The notes under the pieces were generated by a model. That model saw only the letters and a list, made by a program, of their open reading frames with translations. It had not been told where the DNA came from and did not search any database. 64,000 nucleotides of DNA from the NCBI RefSeq assembly GCF_037948395.1, contig NZ_CP149940.1, forward strand, positions 4,712,001 through 4,776,000, written 5' to 3'. The stretch is from Serratia nevei (lineage in GTDB: Bacteria > Pseudomonadota > Gammaproteobacteria > Enterobacterales > Enterobacteriaceae). Within the stretch, counting starts at the first letter, position 1. Each line of letters starts with the position of its first letter. Of the stretch, positions 52,902-62,153 are shown one piece after another. Both the position numbers and the translations under genes were made by a program.

Positions 52902-53369
52902 TCACTCCACACGAATGAAGTTTTTGTAATGGTCGCGCGTGACGAAGATCAGACCGTCGCTCGAATACAGCAGGCGATCGGCGCCGCGCCGGCCACACTG
53001 GTAATTGATGTCCGCTTCGCGCCAGACCCGGCCGCCGGCGGTCGGCAATTGTCCTTCACGGTTAGAGAATCGATCGCCGCCAATCGCCTTGCCTGGCAAT
53101 ACCGCACAGAGGTTGCCTGAACGCGGATCCCAGCCCTGCTCGCGCGCCTGCTTCTTGGTAACGTAATAATCCGGCAGCCGCTGATGCTGCTGCAGGTAAC
53201 TCACCACCGTTTGCTGCTGCGTGAGCCGATCGATGCTCTGCTGCTGCCCCGCCGGGGCCTGGGCCACCGCCGGATTGCCGCCGATCGCACGGTGCTCGTT
53301 GCCGCGCAGCGCGCTGAAGACGGCGATAACCACGGCGATGACAATCGCCACCAGAATCCGCTTGTTCAT
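52902..53369 (-). CDS. Barnase-family ribonuclease with membrane anchor or signal
   Basis: A 155-residue guanyl-specific ribonuclease (N1/barnase family). A hydrophobic segment at residues 4-20 and a Gln-rich linker precede the catalytic domain (about 45-155). All barnase catalytic positions can be read: Glu118 (WREADINY), Arg132 (DRLLYSSD), His147 (TRDHYKNF) and Lys72/73. Cys88 and Cys125 may form a disulfide, which fits a periplasmic location. Whether the N-terminus is cleaved is unclear. Barstar follows directly. Confidence 0.9.
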   Translation of the reverse strand: MNKRILVAIVIAVVIAVFSALRGNEHRAIGGNPAVAQAPAGQQQSIDRLTQQQTVVSYLQQHQRLPDYYVTKKQAREQGWDPRSGNLCAVLPGKAIGGDRFSNREGQLPTAGGRVWREADINYQCGRRGADRLLYSSDGLIFVTRDHYKNFIRVE

Positions 53370-53547
53370 GACATTCCCTGAAATTATGCCGCCGAAGGCG
53401 CCGCAGCTCCCCCAGGCTAGTTAGGTATATAGTCGACCTGGATGAAACTAAGATGACCGGCAAGTAACGTTTTCGCGGCGGCTAAGGTTTCATCCATTCA
53501 TGACAATGATGCCACTTTCCAGCCGTTCTGGCACTCGGAGTCTCTCT

Positions 53548-53576
53548 GAAAACGGGCCGCCTCTTATGAGACGGCC
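53548..53576 (-). terminator. Terminator-like hairpin upstream of the barnase gene
   Basis: GGCCGTCTC, loop ATAA, GAGGCGGCC on the minus strand, then CGTTTTC. It lies 73 bp after the aaeB stop on the same strand and should end the aaeXAB transcript. The remaining part of the 279 bp gap 53370-53648 presumably holds the barnase promoter (an AT-rich TATATA box near 53430). Confidence 0.75.
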
Positions 53577-53648
53577 GCCGTACCAGGCGCTGCTTTCAGT
53601 ATAGTCAGGGAAGGCGCCGCACAACGCGGCGCAAAAGGCGGGAACGCA

Positions 53649-55616
53649 TCAATCGATCAAGGCGTGGCGATAGCGATGCAGCATGTCGGCCAGGCGTTTC
53701 ACCGGCCCGGTGACGCTGAGCGGCGCCTGGTTGTCCACCAATTTTTGCTGGTACTCGTTCATTTCACCCAGCAAGCGATCGTAGTAATAGGCGCGCTTGA
53801 CGTCGTTCTTGGCCGAGACCACCCGATCGGCGGTGCTGCGGATCTGGCGGTGGAAGGCCGACAGCTCTTCGCTGACCGGAATTTCCGCCCGCTGCATACG
53901 CTGGTGGGCGATGATCAGGTTCAGCGCCAGACGATACTTGGCGATATCGTTCGGGAACATCATCAGCAGCTGGTTGAGCTGTTGATACAGCGCTGGCAGG
54001 TGGTTCTGCCGACGGCGCGCCGCCTTGGTGGTCAGCGCCGACACCGCGCTGCTGACGAACTGGTTGAGCAACGTGCGGCCGGTGCGCTCACGCGAATTGT
54101 CGCGGATCAGCAGCAGCACCATCAGCCCGACGCAGCTACCGAGGAACTGGCCGAGCGCCCCATCGAGAAACTGAGTGACGTTGAACTCCATCGGGTTGCT
54201 CAGCACCAGAATGTTGATCGTCCCCGCCAGCAGCCCCAGCGAACCAAGCCGCCGCTTCTGCACCTCGATGCCGATGAAAAACGCCAGCAGGCCGAGGCTG
54301 AGACACAGCAGCAAAATGCTCTGCTGCGTCGCCGGCAGGATCACCATGAAGAACAGGGAACCGACCGGGATCGCCGCCAGCATGCCCAGCACGAAATCCA
54401 TCGCCACCATGCGCGGCGCCGGGGTACGCATCGCCAGCGAGGTGATTACCGCGATGATCACCATAAAACCGCTGCCGGACGTCCAACCGGTCCACAGCCA
54501 CAGCAGGCTGCCGAACGCCGTCGCCACAAAGGTGCGCAGGCCGTTGATCATCGCGTGATGCCCTTCCGCCGAGGTCGGCTTGACCACGGTTTCATTGCTC
54601 AACACACCCTCTTCCACCGCGCTGATGCTGCCGTTGGTGTGTACGCCCTTCGACAGCAGCAGGTAGCGCGTCGCCGCGCCGACCCAGCCGGTGAGGGTCG
54701 GCAGCGTTTCATCGGAGCGATGCGTGGTCAGCACCTGGCGCAACAGCTTCATGCGCTTGTGGATCTCCTGCGGGGTTTCCGCCGGCACCATCAGTTGCTC
54801 CCGCAGGCTCGCTTGCAGCGCGTTCGGGTGATTCAGCAGGATCAGATAGGTTTCGCAAGCCTGGGTGATCAGCGTCAGCGACAGGGTATGCAGCGCCTTC
54901 ACCCGACGGTTGACCTTCTGCCAGCGCGAGGACTCCATCATCAGGTTGTTGCGCATGCCATCCAGCGCCGTGGTGCTCTTGACCAGATTGCTCCAGGCAC
55001 GGTCAATGTCTTCTTTGTCGGCGTTGCTGATGCACATCTGCATCAGGCGATATTGATCCACCAACAGCTGATCCACCGCCCGATCGATGTCCTGCTTGAT
55101 CGAACGCGGCGAGAACAGCAGATCCGCCAATACGGCGCTGACGATGCCCAGCACGATCTCGCTGCAACGCTCGATGGCGAACTGCGGCGCTTCCAGCAGA
55201 TGGGCCTCGCTGGTGGCGACCGTCACGATGATGATCAGCGCGGTATAGCCGGCCAGGCCCCAGGCGTAGGAGTTCTCGACCTTGATCAGCGAAGAGAGCC
55301 AGGTGCAGAAGCCGGCCCAGATGCAGCACAGCAGCAGCATCACCACCGGCGCACGGGCGGTGGTGATGATAATGATCAGGCCGACAAAGCAGCCGATAAA
55401 GGTGCCGATGATGCGCAGCCAGCCGCGGTGGCGGATGGCGCCGGAGAAGGGTTCACCGCCGGCGGCAAAGGCCGGGCCGGCGGCGACGATGGCGGCGGTC
55501 ATCGCCGACCAGCGCGGGGTTTCCAGGTTGAGATGGAAACCGACGAACAGCGCAAACACAATCGCGAAGCTGAGTTTGAAGGCAAACCTCAGCCGGATAA
55601 AGGTTGGGCTGTTCAT
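53649..55616 (-). CDS. aaeB: AaeB, aromatic carboxylic acid efflux permease
   Basis: A 655-residue inner-membrane protein of the PET/FUSC family: two sets of hydrophobic segments (about 12-150 and 365-505), each followed by a cytosolic helical domain. E. coli AaeB (655 aa) exports p-hydroxybenzoate and related acids together with AaeA. Its start overlaps the aaeA stop (TAATG). Confidence 0.95.
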   Translation of the reverse strand: MNSPTFIRLRFAFKLSFAIVFALFVGFHLNLETPRWSAMTAAIVAAGPAFAAGGEPFSGAIRHRGWLRIIGTFIGCFVGLIIIITTARAPVVMLLLCCIWAGFCTWLSSLIKVENSYAWGLAGYTALIIIVTVATSEAHLLEAPQFAIERCSEIVLGIVSAVLADLLFSPRSIKQDIDRAVDQLLVDQYRLMQMCISNADKEDIDRAWSNLVKSTTALDGMRNNLMMESSRWQKVNRRVKALHTLSLTLITQACETYLILLNHPNALQASLREQLMVPAETPQEIHKRMKLLRQVLTTHRSDETLPTLTGWVGAATRYLLLSKGVHTNGSISAVEEGVLSNETVVKPTSAEGHHAMINGLRTFVATAFGSLLWLWTGWTSGSGFMVIIAVITSLAMRTPAPRMVAMDFVLGMLAAIPVGSLFFMVILPATQQSILLLCLSLGLLAFFIGIEVQKRRLGSLGLLAGTINILVLSNPMEFNVTQFLDGALGQFLGSCVGLMVLLLIRDNSRERTGRTLLNQFVSSAVSALTTKAARRRQNHLPALYQQLNQLLMMFPNDIAKYRLALNLIIAHQRMQRAEIPVSEELSAFHRQIRSTADRVVSAKNDVKRAYYYDRLLGEMNEYQQKLVDNQAPLSVTGPVKRLADMLHRYRHALID

Positions 55617-56551
55617 TAGCCGAACTCACGCAGCCGGTGCATCAGGCGCACAAAGGGCGAGCCGCTGTCGGCATTGCGATCGTTCTTGCCGACGATCACC
55701 ACGGTGGCGGTGGTGCCGGCCGGGTACGGATGCTGTTGGTCCTTGGCGTCCAGCAGGATCTTCACCGGCACGCGCTGCGCCAGGCGCACCCACTCCAGGT
55801 TGCTGTCGATCGAGGCCAGCCCTTTGCTGTTGACCGTGCTGCTGCTGTTGTTTACCGCCGCCGCCACGCTGTCGACGGTGCCGTGCATGATGCGATTGCT
55901 GCCGAGCGGGGTGATCTCCGCGCGGTCCCCCTTATTCAGGCCGGTCAGCTTGGTTTCTTCCAGGTACGCCAGGATGTAGAAGGAGTCTTTCTTCACCAGT
56001 GCCACCGCCACCGAGCCGCGGGTGATGTATTCGCCGGCGTGGACGTTGAGGTTGGTGATCCAGCCATCGGCCGGGGCGCGCACCGTGGTACGCTCCAGAT
56101 CCAGCTGCGCCAGCTCGCGCGCCGCCACGGCCTTCGCCAGCTGGTGTTGCACGGTCTGCAGCGAGTTGTTCGACTGGTCGATTTCTTCCTGCGACATCGC
56201 CTGCACGCCCAACTTCACGCGGCGGCCGGCTTCGCGCCGTTTTTCCGCCGCCAGCGTTTGATAGTAGGCGACGTCGGCACCGGCCTCCGCCAGCGCCTGC
56301 TCATAGCGCGGCCGATCGACCACGAACAGCACCTGGCCTTTCTTCACCAGCTGGTTGTCCACCACCGGCACTTCGGTCAGCAGGCCGCTGACGTCCGGCG
56401 CGATCGCCACCACGTCGGCGGTGAACTTGGCGTCACGTGTCCACGGCGACTCGGTGTAGAACACCCAGGCCTTGAACACCGCAACGATACCCAGCAGCAC
56501 AAGAATCAAAGTGATCGCGATTCGGGTTATTTTTATCGAAAAATTTTTCAC
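55616..56551 (-). CDS. aaeA: AaeA, membrane fusion protein of the aromatic acid pump
   Basis: A 311-residue HlyD/EmrA-like adaptor: N-terminal membrane helix (about 8-27), then barrel, coiled-coil and lipoyl parts ([22 protein letters not shown] and [18 protein letters not shown]). It connects AaeB with the periplasm. A GTG start at 56551 was chosen, with GAGG 5 bp upstream; the longer TTG-started frame has no ribosome binding site. Confidence 0.94.
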   Translation of the reverse strand: MKNFSIKITRIAITLILVLLGIVAVFKAWVFYTESPWTRDAKFTADVVAIAPDVSGLLTEVPVVDNQLVKKGQVLFVVDRPRYEQALAEAGADVAYYQTLAAEKRREAGRRVKLGVQAMSQEEIDQSNNSLQTVQHQLAKAVAARELAQLDLERTTVRAPADGWITNLNVHAGEYITRGSVAVALVKKDSFYILAYLEETKLTGLNKGDRAEITPLGSNRIMHGTVDSVAAAVNNSSSTVNSKGLASIDSNLEWVRLAQRVPVKILLDAKDQQHPYPAGTTATVVIVGKNDRNADSGSPFVRLMHRLREFG

Positions 56552-56558
56552 AGCGACC

Positions 56559-56762
56559 TCAAACAAAAAGACATGAAATCAGATAAAACAAGCAGCAATA
56601 CAGCGCGGTGTTAAACAGCGCCGGATGCCAGACAAAATCGTAAATCCCCGTCGGCTGCAGCAGGCGGCGCAAGAGAAAAAACAGCGCCAGCGACACCAGC
56701 AGCTCGAAAAACACCGGCGGAAACGACAGTCCGAAGATGACCATAACCGGAAGCAAACTCAT
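56559..56762 (-). CDS. aaeX: AaeX, DUF1656 small membrane protein
   Basis: A 67-residue protein with two membrane helices, nearly identical in length and sequence to E. coli AaeX ([20 protein letters not shown]). Role unknown; always first in aaeXAB. The start [16 protein letters not shown] follows AAGGAAAAAG. The 314 bp upstream up to aaeR contain the divergent promoters. Confidence 0.94.
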   Translation of the reverse strand: MSLLPVMVIFGLSFPPVFFELLVSLALFFLLRRLLQPTGIYDFVWHPALFNTALYCCLFYLISCLFV

Positions 56763-57040
56763 CACTTTTTCCTTATTGTTCACTACGCCGGGGAAAGACA
56801 CATCTCGCCATTCACATTCTCTTTACATTTTAGCGTGCGCGCGCCACAAATCTTGACCGGACAGCTTGTCCAGGTCACGAACCCGAAAAAAGGTTAAACT
56901 TTGGGGCAGACATCCACGACAGGGATTGCGAGGGTGCCGGAGGAGCGGCAGGATTGCGTCGCCGCTCGCTCTCGCACGTTGGTAAGGTCTATTCACCCGA
57001 CCACGTTATATTAGCCTGCTTACTATCAAGGCATCAACAA

Positions 57041-57060
57041 TCTGTGATCTAAATCACTTT
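57041..57060. promoter_or_regulatory. CRP-binding site between aaeX and aaeR
   Basis: TGTGATCTAAATCACT (57043-57058) is very close to the CRP consensus TGTGA-N6-TCACA, with both half-sites nearly perfect. It lies only 18 bp before the aaeR start codon and about 280 bp from aaeX. This suggests repression of aaeR or a role in a promoter overlapping the site. Binding is inferred. Confidence 0.7.
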
Positions 57061-57076
57061 TAAGCCAGAGTGAATA

Positions 57077-57988
57077 ATGGAAAGATTAAAACGGATGTCG
57101 GTATTCGCCAAAGTGGTTGAGTTCGGGTCGTTTACCGCGGCCGCGCGCCAACTCGACATGAGCGTTTCATCGATCAGTCAAACCGTCTCGAAACTGGAAA
57201 ATGAGCTGCAGGTCAAGCTGTTGAACCGCAGCACGCGCAGCATCGGCCTGACCGAGGCCGGCAAAATCTACTATCAGGGCTGCCGACGCATGCTGCAGGA
57301 AGTCAGCGAAGTGCATGAGCAGCTGTACGCGTTTAACAATACGCCTGCCGGCACGCTGCGCATCGGCAGCTCATCCACCATGGCGCAAAATGTGCTGGCG
57401 AACATGACCGCCGAGATGATGAAAGAGTACCCGGGCCTGACGGTCAACCTGGTGACCGGCATTCCGGCACCGGATCTGATCACTGATGGATTGGATCTGG
57501 TGATCCGCACCGGCGCGCTGCAGGACTCCAGCCTGTTCTCCCGCCGCCTGGGGCAGATGCCGATGGTGGTGTGCGCGGCCAAAAGCTACCTCAGCCAGCA
57601 CGGCACGCCGCAGAAGCCAAGCGACATGGTCAACTTTTCCTGGCTGGAGTACAGCGTGCGCCCCGACAGCGAATTTGAACTGATGTCGCCGGAGGGCATC
57701 ACCACGCGCATTTCACCGCAGGGGCGCTTCGTCACCAACGACTCCTCCACCATGATCCGTTGGCTGAAAAACGGCGCCGGCATCGCCTACGCCCCGCTGA
57801 TGTGGGTGATCGAAGAGATCAAGCGCGGCGAGATCGAGATCCTGTTCAAAAGCTACCATTCGGATCCGCGACCGATCTACGCGCTCTATACCGAGAAGGA
57901 CAAACTGCCGCTGAAGGTGCAGGTGTGTATCAACTACCTAACCGACTATTTCGAACGCGTGGCGGCGGTCTATCAGGGCTATCGCTGA
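57077..57988 (+). CDS. aaeR: AaeR, LysR-family activator of aaeXAB
   Basis: A 303-residue LysR-type regulator: N-terminal winged HTH (about 3-62, FAKVVEFGSFTAAARQLDMSVSSI) and an effector-binding domain (about 90-300). In E. coli, AaeR activates aaeXAB when aromatic carboxylic acids are present. It is divergent from aaeX. The 3' end overlaps the converging membrane protein gene by 10 bp. Confidence 0.93.
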   Translation: MERLKRMSVFAKVVEFGSFTAAARQLDMSVSSISQTVSKLENELQVKLLNRSTRSIGLTEAGKIYYQGCRRMLQEVSEVHEQLYAFNNTPAGTLRIGSSSTMAQNVLANMTAEMMKEYPGLTVNLVTGIPAPDLITDGLDLVIRTGALQDSSLFSRRLGQMPMVVCAAKSYLSQHGTPQKPSDMVNFSWLEYSVRPDSEFELMSPEGITTRISPQGRFVTNDSSTMIRWLKNGAGIAYAPLMWVIEEIKRGEIEILFKSYHSDPRPIYALYTEKDKLPLKVQVCINYLTDYFERVAAVYQGYR

Positions 57989-58323
57989 GCGGCGCTCAAA
58001 TAGCGGTGCGCCAACGCGCCCAGCAGCATCAGCGCCAGCATGCCGAGGCCCCATAGCAGCCAGACGGCGTAGCCGGCCCAGTTCAGCAGCAGAGGAAAAT
58101 AGCTCGCCAACCCGCTGCCCAGCTGTTTCAGCCACGGCAGCCAGGCATCCAGCACCGTCTGCGGCACCAGACTCAGCGCACCGCTCACCGGCAGCGATGC
58201 GCCGCCGGCCGCTTCCGCCAACGCCGGGAGCCAGGTCAGCACGCCGGCCACGCCCCAGGCCAGCAGCGTCCATAGCGCCATGGCACCCAGCAGCAGCGCG
58301 GCTGTCCAACCGCCCCGGTTCAC
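57979..58323 (-). CDS. Small membrane protein coupled to a zinc-ribbon gene
   Basis: A 114-residue protein I do not recognise, with two hydrophobic helices (about 6-28 and 75-100). It is started by a GTG that overlaps the stop of the upstream zinc-ribbon gene (GTGA). No separate ribosome binding site is seen, so translation is probably coupled. The pair could be a split version of the zinc-ribbon-plus-membrane proteins common in bacteria. The longer in-frame reading into the zinc-ribbon gene was rejected because that frame is a shadow of it. Confidence 0.7.
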   Translation of the reverse strand: MNRGGWTAALLLGAMALWTLLAWGVAGVLTWLPALAEAAGGASLPVSGALSLVPQTVLDAWLPWLKQLGSGLASYFPLLLNWAGYAVWLLWGLGMLALMLLGALAHRYLSAAQR

Positions 58324-58595
58324 GGCACACCGCCGCCGCACTGCGGGCAAAAGCGGCTGCCCGGCGGCAACGGCGCGGCACACTGGCCGCAGGTGGCGCT
58401 CACCGCGGCAAATGGCTGGCCGCAGCGATGGCAATAACGTGCGCCCGGTTTATTCACCGCCTGGCATTCCGGACACTGCGGCCCCGGCTCGCCATGCTGG
58501 TTATAGCGGTTGCCATGATGCCCGCCGCGGTGACCCGCGCGCTGATGACCGCCATTAACACCGCCTTTCCCCAACAACCTTTTCAGTAAGCTCAT
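58320..58595 (-). CDS. Double zinc-ribbon protein with a His-rich linker
   Basis: A 91-residue protein: a short basic N-terminus (MSLLKRLLGKGG), a Gly/His-rich stretch (residues 13-36, seven or so His) and two zinc ribbons formed by CPEC, CHRC, CGQC and CPQC. The His-rich part may bind metal as well. It precedes the membrane protein with a 4 bp overlap. Function unknown. The start follows AGAGGCGGG. Confidence 0.75.
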   Translation of the reverse strand: MSLLKRLLGKGGVNGGHQRAGHRGGHHGNRYNQHGEPGPQCPECQAVNKPGARYCHRCGQPFAAVSATCGQCAAPLPPGSRFCPQCGGGVP

Positions 58596-58802
58596 CCCGC
58601 CTCTCCTCTGTACATTGACGCTGAAGCTCACTGTAAACCCTGGAGTAAACTCCAGGGTAAAGCCCGGCGATGAGGATTTACGTTTCATTACATCGAAAAA
58701 GTGGCAAGGCTTTGATGCCGTTAACAAAAGCACCATCGGTATTATCCCACGCCGCCGCGCTGCGTTATGCTGCGGGAACCTCTCCCTGCATCAGGAATAA
58801 CC

Positions 58803-59744
58803 ATGAAAAAAATCATACTGGACTGTGACCCGGGGCATGACGACGCCATCGCCCTGCTGCTGGCCTGGGGCAATCCGCAGATCGACCTGCTGGCGGTCAC
58901 CACCGTGGTGGGCAATCAAACGCTGGACAAAGTGACGCGCAACGCACTGGCGGTGGCGCGCATCGCCAATATCACCGGCGTGCCCTTCGCCGCCGGCTGC
59001 CCGCGCCCGCTGGTGCGCAATATCGAAGTGGCACCCGACATTCACGGCGATTCCGGCCTCGATGGCCCGGTGCTGCCGGAACCCCACCTGCAGTTGGACT
59101 CGCGCCACGCGGTGGATCTGATCATTGATACCGTGATGGCTCACCCGCCCGGCAGCGTGACGCTGGTGCCGACCGGCGGCCTGACCAATATCGCCATGGC
59201 AGTGCGCAAAGAGCCGCGCATTGCCGAGCGGGTCAAGGAAGTGGTGCTGATGGGCGGCGGCTACCACGTGGGCAACTGGAGCGCGGTGGCGGAGTTCAAT
59301 ATCAAAATCGATCCTGAGGCGGCGCACATCGTGTTTAACGAAAAATGGCCGCTGACCATGGTCGGGCTGGATCTCACCCACCAGGCTTTGGCCACGCCGG
59401 CAGTCTGCGAGCGCATCGCCACCCTCGGTACCCGGCCGGCCGCCTTCGTCGGCGAACTGCTGGCCTTCTTTGGCCACATGTACCGGCAGGCGCAGGGCTT
59501 CAGCGCCCCGCCGGTACACGATCCTTGCGCGGTGGCTTACGTGATCGATCCGAGCGTGATGACGGTGCGCAAAGCGCCGGTGGATATCGAACTCACCGGC
59601 ACCCTGACGCTGGGCATGACGGTCGCGGACTTCCGCGCGCCGCCGCCGCCGGACTGCCACACCCAGGTGGCGGTCAAGCTGGATCAGGATAAATTCTGGG
59701 ATCTGGTGGTAGATGCGCTGGAACGGATTGGCGAAGTGGAGTGA
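58803..59744 (+). CDS. Ribonucleoside hydrolase (Rih family)
   Basis: A 313-residue inosine-uridine nucleoside hydrolase family enzyme that splits nucleosides into base and ribose. The calcium-binding motif is LDCDPGHDDAIA near residue 5, and the C-terminal metal Asp is in PVHDPCAVAY. It is close to both RihA and RihB of E. coli; substrate preference cannot be told from the sequence. ATG 58803 follows CAGGAAT; a start 12 codons upstream lacks a good site. An AACGCGC/GCGCGTT hairpin lies at 59763-59785 after the stop. Confidence 0.92.
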   Translation: MKKIILDCDPGHDDAIALLLAWGNPQIDLLAVTTVVGNQTLDKVTRNALAVARIANITGVPFAAGCPRPLVRNIEVAPDIHGDSGLDGPVLPEPHLQLDSRHAVDLIIDTVMAHPPGSVTLVPTGGLTNIAMAVRKEPRIAERVKEVVLMGGGYHVGNWSAVAEFNIKIDPEAAHIVFNEKWPLTMVGLDLTHQALATPAVCERIATLGTRPAAFVGELLAFFGHMYRQAQGFSAPPVHDPCAVAYVIDPSVMTVRKAPVDIELTGTLTLGMTVADFRAPPPPDCHTQVAVKLDQDKFWDLVVDALERIGEVE

Positions 59745-60428
59745 GATCTGTGAAACATGGATTAACGCGCTTTTACAGGCGCGTTGGTCCGTCTGGCATG
59801 ATGGCAACAGGGATAGGCAGACCATCTCTCCGTTACTTACAAGAGCACAGAACAATCTTAAAAAAATTTACTTTAATAAAATTCAAAAAAAACCATAAGA
59901 ACAAGAATAGTCTTAATAAAAATAAAAAATGGCGTGATAAAGAAAATGTGAAATAAGATAATGAACAGCGATAAATAAAATAACGCCCACCGCACCGCCA
60001 TTAGCAACAACGATTTAACAATAAAATGCTTATCTCATTGGCTCCGTCAGCTGTTTGCCCAGACGCTCGTTGCCGCTCACACGGCGTTTCATTACGCACA
60101 AGACAATCACAACCAATTGATTTAAACACAAAAATAAAACAATAGATTAAAAATTGACTGGAGCGAGATAAATTTGAGAAAATGACAACCCTGTTTTAAA
60201 AAAATAAAAAACCTTTTTGCAGGCAACTGAATACGGCTTCCCCCTTTTTATATAAGCCGTCCCCGCGCTCACAGGGGGGAATTATTTATCACTTCGATAT
60301 GAAGTCTTTTCAATTCCTATAAAGCATTTCAGGCATTGACGCTTCAGCGAATTTAAACCCCAGGATAAGGATAGGGAATCCTCAAAAAATGCATTCAATG
60401 AACGATATCGAGACATGGCGGGTTAACC
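59745..60428. other. AT-rich intergenic region upstream of the PglL-type gene
   Basis: A 684 bp gap whose middle (about 59850-60320) is far richer in A and T than the rest of the window. It contains runs of A and several TATAAT-like boxes (for example TATAAG near 60250 and TATAAA near 60319), but no supported gene. Such islands are typical H-NS targets and suggest silenced or acquired DNA (inference). Confidence 0.6.
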
Positions 60429-60439
60429 ATGACCGATAA
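60389..60439 (+). CDS. Possible 16-residue leader peptide
   Basis: A short frame, MHSMNDIETWRVNHDR, begins 13 nt after an AGGGAA motif. It ends in a TAA that overlaps the start of the O-oligosaccharyltransferase gene (ATG at 60429). That gene has no good ribosome binding site of its own, so the frame may serve translational coupling. Chance occurrence cannot be excluded. Confidence 0.3.
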   Translation: MHSMNDIETWRVNHDR

Positions 60440-62108
60440 AGCCCCCGTTAACGCACCGGCTATCGCCGTGTTGCCCCTGCTGCTGATCTGGATGGCGGTG
60501 CTCCTGCCGGTCTATCACCCCAACATGGGCGGCGGCGGCCTGGCGCTGCCGCAAAATATTCTGGCCTGGAGCGTCATGGCACTGACCACGCTGATCGTGA
60601 CCTTCACCGTTTGCCTTGGCCGTACCCGTCTTTCGCTTACCCCCACGGCACGCCTGTTGCTGCTCGGCATCGCCGTGCTGGCGCTGCCGCTGCTGTATAC
60701 CCGCCCCGAGTGGCGCGAAGATGACCTGTGGCGCTGCGCCGGTTTGCTCGGCGGTTGGCTGTTCTATGTCGCCTGTCTGCAGCTGCGCCTGACAGCCCGG
60801 CAGCGCAACCTGTTGCTGTACGGCCTGCTGTTCGCCGTCGGCGTTCAGGCGTTGCTAGCGGCGCTACAGCTGTTCGCCCCTGCTCTGGCCTGGGTATCTC
60901 CTAACGGCAGCCGGGTCTACGGCGTCTTTCAGCAACCGAACGTGCTGGGCAGCTTCATCGCCACCGGGCTGGCTTTGGCGCTGTGGCTGCTGCTTGCCCC
61001 TCTCTCTGTGCCGACGCGGCGGCAGCTCCCGCTGCTCGTGTTGCTGGCCGCTTTTTCCGCCCTGCTGGTGCTGATCCAGTCGCGCGCCGCCTGGCTGGGC
61101 GGTGCCCTGGCAGCGGCGTTGCTGCTGTGGCGTTTTGCCCGCCAGAGCCCGGCCGTGAGCCGCTGGGCCGGCGGTGCGCTGCTGTTGGGCGTGGCGCTCG
61201 GTACCACGGTGTTGCTCACCGGTTTCGGTCTGGATGGCCGCGCGGGTCTGATCGGTCGGGAGCTTTCCAATAGCGCTCGCCTGACCATGCTCCATGACGT
61301 CGGCGCCATGATCCTGGCCAAACCGCTGCTGGGCTGGGGCTACGGCGGCTTTGAATACAGCTTCGCGCATTTCCGTCTGCAGGCAATGCCCTGGCGAGAA
61401 GTGTTGGAAGTCGCCGGGCACCCGCACAATGAAATCCTGCTGTGGTGGGTTGAGGGCGGCCTGCCGGCGCTGGCGGGTATCGTTATCGTCCTCGTCGCCG
61501 GCGCGCTGCTGTTGAAACGCGCCTGGCAACGGGATCGCGAGCAGCCGGCCGGTGCGCGCGTCGGGCTGTTTCTGGTGCTGCTGCCAATGCTGGTACACAC
61601 CCAGCTGGAATACCCTTTCTATCTGTCTACGCCGCATTGGCTGGCGTTTCTGCTGCTGCTGGCGCTGCTGGACGGCCAAACCGGCGAGCCGCGCCCGCTG
61701 CCGTTCGCCAAAGCCCTGAGCCTACCGGTGGCGATGGCGGCCATCGGCGTACTGGTGATGGCGGTCTTTGCCTGGCAAGGGCGCATGGCGCTCACCCAAT
61801 CGGAGCGCACCATGCTGGCCACCATCGACAGCATCGAGCAGATGCCGCCGCCGGCCGCCTGGATCTACCGGGAACGCAAAACGTTCGACGAGCAATCTCA
61901 CGCGCTGCTGGTCTATAACCAAACGCGTGATGATGCCCTGTTGACCGGCTATCGGCAGTGGGCCAACGCCTATCTGCAGCGCCGTATCGACGCCAACGTC
62001 TACGCCACGCTGATCATGATCTTGCGCTACCAGGGCGCTCAGGCTGAAGCCGACGCTCGCCAGCGGGAAGCCGCTTTCCTGTTTTCTCGGGATGCGCGGT
62101 TCAGGTAG
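60429..62108 (+). CDS. PglL/WaaL-type O-oligosaccharyltransferase family protein
   Basis: A 559-residue inner-membrane protein with about twelve segments and a large periplasmic loop. The Wzy_C region includes NSARLTMLHDVG and GWGYGGFEYSF, and the loop motif AGHPHNEILLWWVEGG, with the catalytic-type His, is typical of O-antigen ligase/PglL enzymes. The C-terminal soluble part matches the PglL-type extension (Wzy_C_2). Such enzymes move lipid-linked glycans onto pilins or other proteins, or act as ligases. No pilin or glycan gene is adjacent, so the acceptor is unknown. Confidence 0.85.
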   Translation: MTDKAPVNAPAIAVLPLLLIWMAVLLPVYHPNMGGGGLALPQNILAWSVMALTTLIVTFTVCLGRTRLSLTPTARLLLLGIAVLALPLLYTRPEWREDDLWRCAGLLGGWLFYVACLQLRLTARQRNLLLYGLLFAVGVQALLAALQLFAPALAWVSPNGSRVYGVFQQPNVLGSFIATGLALALWLLLAPLSVPTRRQLPLLVLLAAFSALLVLIQSRAAWLGGALAAALLLWRFARQSPAVSRWAGGALLLGVALGTTVLLTGFGLDGRAGLIGRELSNSARLTMLHDVGAMILAKPLLGWGYGGFEYSFAHFRLQAMPWREVLEVAGHPHNEILLWWVEGGLPALAGIVIVLVAGALLLKRAWQRDREQPAGARVGLFLVLLPMLVHTQLEYPFYLSTPHWLAFLLLLALLDGQTGEPRPLPFAKALSLPVAMAAIGVLVMAVFAWQGRMALTQSERTMLATIDSIEQMPPPAAWIYRERKTFDEQSHALLVYNQTRDDALLTGYRQWANAYLQRRIDANVYATLIMILRYQGAQAEADARQREAAFLFSRDARFR

Positions 62109-62153
62109 GAAAAGTGAGGTGAGAGCGTGTTGCTCTCACCTGCCGTCTTGAGA

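Noticed and set aside
53664..55619. Plus-strand frame of 651 codons opposite aaeB
   Set aside because: Shadow of aaeB; His, Gln and Arg dominate and there is no recognisable domain.
59713..59956. Small plus-strand frames at the start of the AT-rich gap
   Set aside because: Lys/Asn-rich products of AT-rich DNA, no ribosome binding site, no resemblance to known proteins.
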